Positions 33,085-44,404 of a DNA stretch of 64,000 nucleotides are shown here, in pieces. The DNA lies in contig NC_084467.1 in assembly GCF_027409185.1 (NCBI RefSeq), forward strand, positions 18,652,501 to 18,716,500, given 5' to 3'. Within the stretch, counting starts at the first letter, position 1; every line of letters begins with the position of its first letter. Under the pieces are notes generated by a model. The model made no database searches, was not told the DNA's origin, and saw nothing but the letters and a program-made list of their open reading frames with translations. The position numbers and the translations under genes are program-made. The DNA comes from Cynocephalus volans (taxonomy: Eukaryota; Chordata; Mammalia; Dermoptera; Cynocephalidae).

Positions 33085-33745
33085 ATTACAGATTAAGTAT
33101 CGTTTACCCGAAATGTTTGGGAACAGAGAGGGGTTTTGGATTTTGGATATTTTTTGGATTTTGGAATATTTGCATATACAGTACATAATGAGATTATCTT
33201 TGGGATGGGATGCAAGTCTAAACACGAAATTCATTTATGTTTCATATACACCTTATACACATAGGCTAAAGATGATTTCATACAATATTTTTAATAATTT
33301 TGTGTATACATGTTCTCATTCATAACTGGCTGCTAGGAAGGAAAGGAGGGAGGGAGGGAGGAAGAGGGGAGGGAAAGAGGGAAGAAGGAAGGAATAAAGG
33401 AAAGAAAGAAAGAAAAGACCACAACAATATGTTGAACTTTCAGAAGGAGAGAATAAACCTAAGAATAGTAGAGATATGGGGGAGGGAGGGAGGGTTTTGG
33501 GGAAGTGACGGATCAGGTAAAGGGTATAAAGAAATATCACAATTTGTAAGAATGAATATGCTAATAATAAATTTAAAAATTTAATAAAAACTAGTAATTT
33601 TGTGTATGAAACAAAGTTTTGACTACAACCTGACACATGAAATCAGGTATAGAATTTTCCAGTCGTGGTGTTGTATCAGTGCTCAAAAAGTTTTAGAGTG
33701 GAGCATTTTGAATTTGGGATTTTCAGATTAGGGATGCTCAATGTG
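33085..33745 (+). mobile_element. Ancient interspersed repeat split by an L1 tail
   Basis: Blocks 'gttttggattttggatattttttggattttggaatatttgcatat' and 'tttcagattagggatgctcaatgtgta' are an old mammalian repeat I have seen often but cannot name with certainty. It is interrupted at 33308-33591. Confidence 0.5.
33308..33591 (+). mobile_element. Short L1 3'-end insertion
   Basis: Starts 'catgttctcattcataactggctgcta', the end of an L1 ORF2/3' UTR, then a long purine-rich tract (33340-33420) typical of L1 3' UTRs, and an A/T-rich tail. A 16-bp duplication with one mismatch lies at 33292-33307 and 33592-33607 (taRtaattttgtgtat). Confidence 0.75.
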
Positions 33746-34462
33746 TACTGTCATAATAAAACTGTACAAAATATGTACTTTTTATTATTTCCATTTTATA
33801 CAAGATAAATCTGAGGCCCAAAGTTAAGCAACTTGCCTAGCAGCCCATACCTAATATTTGTGGGACTGGGGCAGGACTACGGATGGGGGCATACTTGAAA
33901 GTTATAAATGAAGCTAATGAACTGTTAAATGAAATACAGCCTATTCTGCTACTTTGATAAATAAGCCTTCACAATGACCTGGAAGGCCCCATTCAAATTT
34001 TGGAGCCTCTCAGAGCTCTGCACTAGAAGGCAGTGGAAGGGACAGAGCAGGATTGCAACTCCTTCTCTTCATATTCCCGACATCTGTTTGCCTGGCAAGG
34101 GGCCTTGAGCACATGTATGCAGATGTCCTATGCTGCATGCTCACACTCTCTTCTAGGGTTTCAAAATTGAAAGGTCCATCAGGTATCATGCACAATGAGT
34201 GACAAAAAAGCCCACAACAAAGCACAACATCATTACATCCCAGAATACCAGGGACTAAGAGAAGATCTTAAAAGCTTCCAGAAAGGGGAAGGGAAACTCA
34301 TATAAAGAATAAGGAAATAGAACAGCATTGTATTTCTCGAAACTTGAAGAAAAAAGAACAATATTTTCAAAATTATGAAGAAATCCTCTCCACAGCCAAA
34401 TTACCAATTAGATATAAGACCAGAGTAAAGACAATTTTGGTGTCACTTAATATGTATGGTAG

Positions 34463-34953
34463 TGTGGTAGCCAGGCTCTAAGATGGCATCCAATGATTTC
34501 TGCCTCCCGGTTTTTGCACCCTTATGCAGTCCCCTCACACACTGAATGTGGCTGAACTGTGGAACCACAGGATACTGCAGAATTAACAGTACATGACTTC
34601 TAAGGCTAAGTCATAAAAGACATTGTGGTTTCTACCTTGCTCTCTCTTGGATTACTTGCTCTGGTGAAAGCCAGCTGCCATATCCTGAGGACATTCAAAC
34701 AGTCCTATGGAGAGGTCCATATGGCAACAGTCTGCACCAATTTACCAGCCTTGTGAGTGCATCATCTTGAAGGTGGATCCTCCAGCCCCAGTCAAACCTT
34801 CAGATGACTTCAAGCTCATTAGAAACCCCAAGCCAACCACACAGCTAAGTAACTTCCAAATTCCAGACTCACAGAAACTAGGAGATAATAAATGTCATTT
34901 TAAACCATTAAGTTTGGGGGCAATTTGTTATAAAACAAATGATAACTAATACA
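34463..34953 (+). mobile_element. MLT1-type LTR
   Basis: Runs from TGTGGTAGCCAGG to AACTAATACA and contains 'taagatggcatccaatgatttctgcctcc' and 'gataataaatgtcattttaaaccattaagtttgggg', an MLT1 pattern. Flanked by ggtag and ggtat, a 4/5 target duplication. Confidence 0.75.
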
Positions 34954-34999
34954 GGTATACTGGGGAGGAAGGGAGGGAAGGAGCCACAGTATTCTGCAG

Positions 35000-35527
35000 C
35001 TTTTCCAGTCAGGAGCTGAATTCTATGTCTCTACCCTTGAATTTGGATTTGGCCATGAAACTTGTTTTGGCTGACGGGACATGACAGAAAAATTATGGAA
35101 GCCAAGGGTTAAAAAGTGCTTGTGCAATTGGGTCTTGCTCTCCTGCTCCTGGGAACTCTGTGACTGTCACCATGTAACTAAACTTGATTAGTCAGCTAGA
35201 GACATGTAGCCCCATCACCCCAGCTGAGAGCCACTATCAACCAGACATGTGAGTGAGGCCATTCCAAACTGTCCAGCCCAAGCCAAACTGGCCCAGAAAA
35301 GAACTGCCCAGCTAATCCACAGAATCATGAGAAATAATAATAAATGTTTGCTGTTTAAAGCTATTAAGTTTTAAGGGCTGGCTGCTTAGCTCAGTTGGCT
35401 AGAGTGCAGCCTTGTAACACCACGGTCACAGGTTTAGATCCCCATACTAGTCAGCCCCCCCCCTGCAAAAACCCAAAGCTATTTAGTTTTAGGGTGATTT
35501 GTTACACAGCATAAGCTGATTGATACA
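35000..35527 (+). mobile_element. MLT1-type LTR interrupted by a SINE
   Basis: Contains 'ccagacatgtgagtgaggccattccaaactgtccagccc', 'gaactgcccagctaatccacagaatcatgagaaataataataaatg' and 'ttagggtgatttgttacacagc...tgatac', an MLT1 layout. The SINE at 35374-35474 is inserted near its 3' end. The left limit is approximate. Confidence 0.7.
35374..35474 (+). mobile_element. tRNA-Ile-derived SINE, monomer, nested in MLT1
   Basis: From 'agggctggctgcttagctcagttgg' to 'ccccatactagtcagcc' with a short C/A-rich tail. A 17-bp duplication with one mismatch (aaagctattWagtttta type) lies at 35357-35373 and 35475-35491. Confidence 0.88.
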
Positions 35528-36567
35528 ACATATTTACTTCATGTGCACCTTCCCCCCCCCCCCCAGGAAACTATGGGAGGATGTGTTTCAGGAACACAAG
35601 TGGATGTGCTCAACACCTGGTTACTTCCTAACCTTATCTGGTCTTAGGCAAGTAAATTTACCTCTTTCATTCTCAGTTTTCCTCATCTTCAAATTGGAGA
35701 TAACATTAGGTAACAGTACCTATCTCTCCATCTCTTTTTTTTAAACAAGAAAATTCAGAAAAGAAGTGCCCATCTCTTAAAGTTCATGTGACAAATAATT
35801 GAGATGAACTACAGAACGTTCTTGGCACAATGCCTGGCACATAAGACTCAGTGAATTATTGAAGGATGGCAATGATGGAGATGACAGACAAGAAGTCAAC
35901 GTGAGTAGATGTCCTGGGTAAGGCCTATGTTGGTCCTCCGATGGGACACAGTCTTTCCAAAGAAAGCTACTGAGTGTATTATTCAATTAATTAAACATTT
36001 ACTGAGCATTTACCACCTGCCAGGCCCCTTGCTTGAAACTGTGATGTGAAAGCAGGAATAACTCATGACATTGATCTATTTTGAACCAGAATGAAGCTTG
36101 CCTGTTTCACAACTAGTTGAAGTAGGACATCAAAATATTTCTGGATGGAACTTAAACAGATGGGTATTTTGGTTTAGATTTCACCGAGTCTTGTTTGGGA
36201 CCTCCAGAGCCAGATGTGAAGAGTAGGGGATATGCAGAGTACCCCAAAACTCTCTCTCTGCATCCTCTATCTTTTCCCTCACCACCATGGAGTAAGCAAG
36301 CATTCCACCCTGAAAACAAAATCATCTCAACTGTAAACAGTGGCTTTCGATTCTTTTGACCTCAACCCATAATCTAAAAAACACTTTACATTGAGCCTGA
36401 GTACACAAACCCAAGACTGAAACAAAAGTTGCATTAATTGAGACTTAAAATGTGTGCTACATTGTTTTTTTAAAAATTGTATTGTATTTTTTAATTTTAA
36501 ACAATCCTCTAAACGGATTTGTGACCTATTAATGGGTCACAACCAGCCATTTGAAAAAACTGCTCTG

Positions 36568-36743
36568 GGGGCCGGCCCGTGACTCACTAAGGAGAGTGTG
36601 GTGCTGATAACACCAAGGCCACGAGTTCGGATCCTATATAGGGATGGCCAGTTAGCTCACTTTGGAGAGCGTGGTGCTGACAACACCAAGTCAAGGGTTA
36701 AGATGCCCTTACCGGTCATCTTTAAAAAAAAAAAAAAGAAAAG
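36568..36743 (+). mobile_element. tRNA-Ile-derived SINE, dimer
   Basis: A complete dimer ending in 'ccggtcatcttt' and an A-rich tail. Flanked by aaaaaactgctctg at 36554-36567 and 36744-36757. Confidence 0.92.
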
Positions 36744-37344
36744 AAAAAAACTGCTCTGAAATATCAATCACAGGGGAGGAGGGAATTTAAAGGTCGTCTA
36801 GTCCAATCTGTTCACTCTACGGGGGGCAAACTGAGTCTCAGAGAGGTAAAGACACTTGTCCAAGGCCACACAGCTATTAAATGGCAGCGCTTGGATGTGA
36901 TTGTAATAACCAACAGCTATCGAAGGGCCTACCTACCAGCCATTGTGCTGAGTTCTGTTTTTGTTGTTTTTCGACCTGGTGTCTACAACATTGTGCTAAG
37001 TTCTTGAATTGTATTGTTTAGTTTAATGCTCACTGCGATCATATGAAACATATATTATTCTTCCCACCTTACAGACCAGAGAGCGGGGTCTCAGAATAGG
37101 GAAAATAACCTAGAGTATCTCACACCGTCTAGCAGACCCAGGCCTTGCCTCCAGGTGAGGCCGTCCACAAAGGCCGGGTCTCGCTACCCCTAAGCCCGCT
37201 TTCAAGAAAGCGGTTAGGACAGTGTTTTTGTGAGCTGTCAACGCCTCGGCGAGCACGTGTCAGCCAGTGAGTGATAAGGTTGTGTTCTCTGTCTCCAGGG
37301 CCTTATCACTCCGCACCTTTCCTCACCAGCTCCCTGAGAAACGT

Positions 37345-37482
37345 GGTAGTTAAGACAAGAGCACCGACTTTAGCGTCGGGGGAGGAGGATTCGAATCCCA
37401 GCCCCGCCGTTTCCTCGGGACACCAGCTTAACCTCTCCGTCCCTCAGTGTCCTTATCTGTGAAGCTAGGATAGTAACAATGT
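37345..37482 (+). mobile_element. MIR SINE abutting the PITHD1 promoter
   Basis: 'gacaagagcaccgactttagcg', 'ggattcgaatcccagcccc', 'cttaacctctccgtccctcagtgtccttatctgtgaag' follow the MIR core. It retains CpGs and runs straight into the CpG island. Confidence 0.65.
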
Positions 37483-37990
37483 CCATCTCCGGGACTGAGA
37501 GTCAACCTTCACCCCGGGGCACCTGGAAAGCGATCGTCAAACGTCAATCCCCTCCGAGCCCCGCCTCCTCGTCCCCGGGCGCATGCGCCGCACAGGGGCG
37601 CCTTTTACGACGCGGCGCACGCGGCGCGCTTGGCGGTCGGAGCGGAGCGGACGCGGCGTGAGGTGCGGCTAGTCTGAGGGGACGCGCTGGCGGTGGCGTT
37701 GCCATGTCGCACGGCCACAGCCACGGCGGGGGCGGGTGCCGCTGCGCCGCCGAACGAGAGGAGCCGCCCGAGCAGCGCGGCCTGGCCTACGGTCTGTACC
37801 TGCGCATCGACCTGGAGCGGCTGCAGTGCCTCAACGAGAGCCGCGAGGGCAGCGGCCGCGGCGTCTTCAAGCCCTGGGAGGAGCGGACAGACCGCTCCAA
37901 GGTGGGCCGCCCGGGGCGGGGTCCGCGCGGGGCCTCAGGCCGCCCATCTGCTCCGTCGCCTCATTCCTGATGTTAAAAATAACGATAGCC
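37480..37990 (+). promoter_or_regulatory. PITHD1: CpG-island promoter of PITHD1
   Basis: A CpG-dense block begins about 220 bp before the PITHD1 ATG and extends through exon 1. It holds an NRF1 palindrome at 37579-37588. No TATA box is evident. Confidence 0.8.
37579..37588. promoter_or_regulatory. NRF1-type palindrome
   Basis: GCGCATGCGC is an exact NRF1 consensus, about 115 bp upstream of the PITHD1 start codon. NRF1 often drives housekeeping CpG-island promoters; use here is inferred. Confidence 0.6.
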
Positions 37991-40900
37991 CGGTGTCCAA
38001 GCGCTTTCCCATGCCTGTCTCCTTCCAGCCGTTTGGGAGGGGGACAGGGTTGAGTCTCCCTATTTTGCAGATAGGGAAACTGAGGCCCAGAGATGGAAAG
38101 GGGGCGCTTTGACTTTACACAGCTTAACGCTCTATTCCGGGACTGCGTGGGTTAGTGAGGGAGGTTGGCCGTGAGAGCGTTTTCTCTTCCATTTGACCAT
38201 TGGTCCCAATGGCTGCCTGATCATATCACCTGATGAAGACCAGCCTAGGAAGAGAAGGGGTGTTTCCTATTTGGAGCGCAGGTTTTTACCATTGTGAGGT
38301 TACAGGACCCTTTGAGAGCCATTTGAAAGCTACGGACCCTCTCCCTAGAAGAGTGCCCATAAGCACCCATCTTTCAATTCAGGAGACTCGTCGTCTCTGG
38401 AAGTTCATTCATGGCCTCCCTAATAAGAACCCTGTAATTGGATGGTACGTGGCTGTTAGAACACTGGGAAAGATTGATTTAGCTTCAGGTTAATAAGTCC
38501 TGGAAAACCGAGGAAGGTTGACTATTTGCATTGCACCCCAGTTGTAGGACAGGGTGGAAGATGCCTGAAATTTTAGGTTCTCAGAAAATATTTGTTGCTT
38601 TCTTCTCCCCACTCCCCATCCCCTCCAGTTTGTTGAAAGTGATGCAGATGAAGAGCTTCTGTTTAATATTCCGTAAGTATCTCCTTGGTGCTTGCCTCAG
38701 GCTAAATAGGCTGTACTAGTTACCTTGACAGATGGATTCATTCAGTGGTTGTGTTGAGCCCACATCTGTTTCTAGAAATGGGGTAAATTACTTTGGTGGG
38801 TCTGAAGAGGAAAGCATAGCTGTCTTGGTGCAGACAGGAAACATGTATTTGTTGAACAATAACTGAGAGGTCGAGGTAAATTTCTTAGAATTGTAGAATG
38901 CCAGAAGCAGAAAGGATCTTAGAAATTATCTAGTATGAGCCAGACAGACGAATAAACTAAAGGCCACAAAGGGGAAGGATCTTGTCCAAGGTCACACAGC
39001 TAAGCAGGGATTCAAACTCAGGTTGACAACCTTCTCTTTTGCATTCTGGCAGATTTACGGGCAATGTCAAACTCAAAGGCATCATTATAATGGGAGAGGA
39101 TGATGACTCACACCCTTCTGAGATGAGACTGTAAGTGGCAAGGGCTTAGGCCCTCAAGAAGCTCCTAGTTCTCTTTTCTGGTAACACTTCATTGCAGAAT
39201 AATATTATTTTTCTTTTACTGGATTAAATGTTACCCCTTTAAATATATCTTGGTCTTGTTTGCATTCTGGATCAAAATACTCAACTCTTTGTTTTTTTTT
39301 TTTAGTGGCTGGCTGACGGGATCCGAACCCTTGACCTTGGTGTTACAAGGCTGTGTTCTAACCAACTGAGCTAAACTGCTAGCCCTATATACTTAACTCT
39401 TTCTGAATAAAAGTGCTTACTATGGGACCATTCATTCAGAGAGCATTCTGTAAATGCCAGTTGTTGATGACTTTGCAGTTTTCTTAATAATCCAGCTGCA
39501 GATCTTAAATGATCTTTATGGATCTACTTGGGGTTAGCTTCAAAATTTTCCCTTGCTATTTCATACAATAATCTTTACACGTGTTTTGTTGACATGGAAT
39601 TACTTCATTTGAGTTTGTGTGGTCTTTTGTTAGCAAAGTTCTGTATACCTCTTGGGGCACTGGATCTGTTACCACTAGAGCTAGTACTCCCTTTTTGATA
39701 ACTTACTTTATTCCAGGATAGCCTTCCTAAAAGAAGGGGAAAACTACTTTTTTGAGTGCCGGAGAAACAAATACCAGGAGAACTTTACATAAAAAATTTC
39801 ATCTGGGGCTGGTTTGTTAGCTCAGTTGATTAGAGTATGGTACTGATAACACCAAGGTCCAAGTGTCCATCCCTGTACTGGCCAGCCACCCCCCAAAAAA
39901 ATTATCTAAAAAATTGATCTGTTGAAATGGACTTTAGGGAGAGTTAAGGAATTAATACTATTTTTGAATGTTAGAAACATGAATTTGAAAGCAGATCCAC
40001 ATATTTAATCATTTTAAGAAAACAGTTTGGTTTTTTTGGACACTCCTTTACTTGAGATATGGATTGGCTTCAGAAGACTAGACATCCATGTTGCATTGTG
40101 GTTAAGAGTGCTGGCCCTGGACTAAACTGGGTTCAAATTCTGGCTGTGCCACTTGCTAGCTGCATGACTTTGAGACATTACTTATCTTCTCTATGCATCG
40201 ATTTTCTCCTATGTAAAATGGGAATAGTAATAGTACATACTTCATAAGATTGTGAAGCGAATTAAATGACATACTGCATGTAAAGATCTTAAAATTGGTC
40301 TGGTAAATAGGAAATGCCCAGTTTTAGGTGAGCAGATACAAATATGTGGTCTTCTGTTCTAAGCACACTACATGCTTTATTGAGTCTAAGATGTCATTGA
40401 TTGTAAAGTGAGCCATTATGTTATGTACAATTAACAAAGAAAAAAAATGCTGCCAGGGCTGGCCAGTGAGCTCACTTGGTTTTTTTTTTTTTTTTTTTTT
40501 TTTTGGGTGGCTGGCCAGTACAGGGACTGAACCCTGGACCTTGGTAGTATAAGCACTACGCTCTAACCAACTGAGCTTAACTGGTCAGCCCCCTCACTTG
40601 GTTAGAGCATGGTGCTGGTAACACCAAGGTCAAGGGTTCGGCCAACCACCAGAAATAAAAATAAAATGCTACATATTGAACTATGACATGTCATTGATAC
40701 AGCCTGAAAAGTTAAATTGGTAGTCTGGAATCAGGGAAATTTGAACACAGACTAGATGTTAGATGATATTAAAGAATTATTGTTAATTGTTAATATTGTT
40801 AGTTATAGTAAAATGGTATCATAGGTATTTTTTAAAGAAGTTCTTTGTAGAGATACATATTGAAGTACTTACAGGTGAAATGGTATGTCTGAGATTGCTT

Positions 40901-43900
40901 TAAAATATCAACTGTAATCAAAGTGGGTGTGTAGACACAACTGTAATAATGTTGTTGATTGTTGAAGATGAGTGATATGGAGATATTATATTTTCTCTGC
41001 TTTTGTGTATGTTTGAAATTTCACATAGTAAAAAAGCATTTTTTTTTTTTTTCTAAAAAGATGACCAGTAAGGGGATCTTAACGCTTGGCTTGGTGTTGT
41101 CAGCACCACGTTCTCCCAACTGAGCTAACCGGACATCCTTATATAGGATCCGAAGCCATGGCCTGGGTGTTATCAGCACCACACTCTCCCAAGTGAGCCA
41201 TGGGCCGGCCCTTAAAAAAGCATTTTTAATATATGTTCCTCTTAGAATTGATTCCATTTAATCTCCACATCAACAGTATGGAATATGTACTGTTACTATC
41301 CCCATTTTACAGATGAGGAAACAGACACAGAGAGGTTAAATCACTTGCCCCAAATTACACAGCTGGTAAGTGGCAGTGCCAGGCTGTAAACTCAGGAAGT
41401 CTAGCTCTAGAGACACTGCTTTTAACTAGTGCCACACTGCTTCTCATAATGCTGCTCATAAATGTTCTCTATTATTATTATTCTGCTGTGCATCATTCTT
41501 AGAAACACTTTGAAGCAAACATTTGCTTTCTTAAATTACACGCATTTTGCTGCAACTAATATCTAGGCCCCTGCCATACTGGTGTATTATTATTATTATT
41601 TTTTTTTAAAAAAAGATGACCGGTAAGGGGATCTTAACCCTTGACTTGGTGTTGTCAGCACCACGCTCAGCCAGTGAGCAAACCGGCCATCCCTATATGG
41701 GATCCGAACCCGGGGCCTTGGTGTTATCAGCACCGCACTCTCCCGAGTGAGCCACGGGCCGGCCCCATACTGGTGTATTAATAAAATACACTGGAGATGG
41801 TGAGGATATATGGCTTAGTCACTGAGAATTTGTGGATCATAGAGACAGCTGTTTCTTAGACTTCTCTTCGAAAAATATTTTCTTCACTAGCGGTTTTCCC
41901 TTGACTTTCAAAGCCTGTTGTGAGTTTGCAGCCTTTTGTGCTCTTTCAAAATGGAAATCCCCAAATTGTATTTTTTTTTTTTTTTTTTTTTTTGTGGCTG
42001 GCTGGTACAAAATCTGAACCCTTGACCATGATGTTGTCAGGATCATGTTCTAACCAGCCAGTCCCCCCAAATTGTATTTTTTAAGATCTGTAAGATGACT
42101 GAATATATGGGGTAATTTTTGGATGTGAAAAGTGTTTGAACATTGGGTTACCCGATCTTTTCTCTTAATTGTGTTTAATATGTTTCTGCCAAAGTATGTA
42201 TTTTTTTTTTCCATGAGTAAGCCATTTTATTTAATATCCTCAGCTTGGTCTGAATGTGCTGAGTTGCTTATTTTCTCTGTGCATTTGCTACACGTGACCT
42301 ACTTTGAGCCACCTCTTTGTGTATTGCTTCTCATGTGATCTTAACCCACTCAAAGATGCCACTGGGTTATGTTGCAGTTCTCAGCTCTTTTCTTGTCCAG
42401 TTAAAGATACTGTGTTTGGGCCGGGCCGGTGGCGCACTCGGGGAGTGCGGCGCTGGGAGCGCAGCAACGCTCCCACCGCGGGTTCGGATCCTATATAGGA
42501 CTGGCCGGTACACTCACTGGCTGAGTGCCAGTCATGAAAAAAAAAGACAAAAAAAAAAAAAAAAGATACTGTGTTTGTATATAAATACCAGTAAAATGCC
42601 ATTTCCAAAATTTGACCCCAAAATTTGATTTCCTTTTGATAGAATTGAAGCCAGTTGAGCAGTCAGTAGAAATCTTTGAGAAACTGAAAAACATGATTAT
42701 GCAGATTTCTTGACTTTTCTTCCTTTTCCTTTCTCAGGTACAAGAACATTCCACAGATGTCATTTGATGATACAGAAAGGGAGCCAGATCAGACTTTTAG
42801 CCTAAACCGGGATCTTACAGGAGAATTAGAGTATGCTACAAAGTAAGCACTGGGCCTGTCTTCTGCTGTCTGTGGTTTCTTCTGAGGAACGTAGCTGCTC
42901 CTTCATTTGCAGTGAGCATGTATGCATCGGTGCTTATAGGGCTTACCACTTATTTTTGGCCAGTGTCCTGCTCTCTTAGTATCAGAAATGAGTTAAAACA
43001 TGGAGGAGGCTTGGTCCTTGGCTTGATCAGTTTTTGGCAGAGATTCAGTGCAAGTCACAGACTTGTTAACCTGTAAGCAATAGGCAGATCTAAATGTCCT
43101 CTTAGGGTGGGCTCAGGAAAGATGTTTTCAGAATTCTTCTTTGCATAGTGAGCTTACAGCAGGCTGAGTTACACGTGACCATCTGCTCTCTTCATTAGCT
43201 TTCTCTTTTTCCTAAGGGTGAGGTCACAGCTAAACATGCCTTGGAATCTTTGCTGGGTTATACACCATTTCTCATCCTGTTTCTTGAGGACAGGAGCGGT
43301 GTTTATTCTAATCTTTCTGTCCCTGCTGCCTTGGACAGGATCTGGCAGATTGCTGAGTAAATGTTCACTGAATTAATTCCTTGTCCAAAGAGAAGAATGA
43401 GAAGGAAGAACCCAACAGTGTTCTCTGACATTTCCCTGGGTTTCACCACAAGTTGGAACTGAAATGTTTGACGTGGTGGTGAGGTACTCATTGAGCTGTA
43501 ACCTATGTCTTCTCTCCCTACTCCTTTCATCCTCTAGAATTTCTCGTTTTTCAAATGTCTATCATCTCTCAATACATATTTCAAAAAACTTTGGAGCAGA
43601 TACCACAAAGGTCTTTTATATTGGCCTGAGAGGAGAATGGACTGAGGTAAGATGGGGTTGAAAAGATTGTTCGTCAAGTATACATCCATACATCTATATC
43701 TGCACTATGGTGGCGGGAGGTTTAAGGGGAGGGGAAAAAGCAAGTGAGACATCAGTTGCTCCCAGTCTGTAATTTTTCTTGGTTTTATCACTATAAACTG
43801 TCTGTCTCACTTATTTGACAGACTGTAGGTATTTTTAAGGGGATTGAAATTATGTTGCTTATTTTTATTGTATTTTATTATTATTTTTTTAAAACTAGTT

Positions 43901-44373
43901 TGACTATGTACCTTATGTGTGAGTTTTTATTCTTTTGGAGGCTGGCCAATCAGGGGATCCGAACCCTTGACTTTGGTGATGTAACATCGTGCTCTAACCA
44001 ACTGAGCTAACCGGCCAGCCCCTGTTTGTTTGTTTGTTTGTTTGTTTATTGTTGATGAAAATGGAAGTCAAATTTTATTAAGGAATACTGATGATCTGAA
44101 GAGAGATGTTAGGCTAACCCATCTCTTTCAGTAAAACTGAAGGAGATTGGCCAGACTAAAGCCATCTCAGAGACTCATATTTACTGAGGGGTTTTTAAAG
44201 AGGGGGTTGAGGCCGGCCGTGGCTCACTCGGGAAAGTGTGGTGCTTATAACACCAAGGCCCCGGGTTTGGATCCCATATAGAGATGGCCGGTTAGTTCAC
44301 TGGCTGAGCATGGTGCTAACAACACCAAGTCAAGGGTTAAGATCCTCTTACCGGTCATCTTTAAAAAAATTAA

Positions 44374-44404
<31 letters not shown>

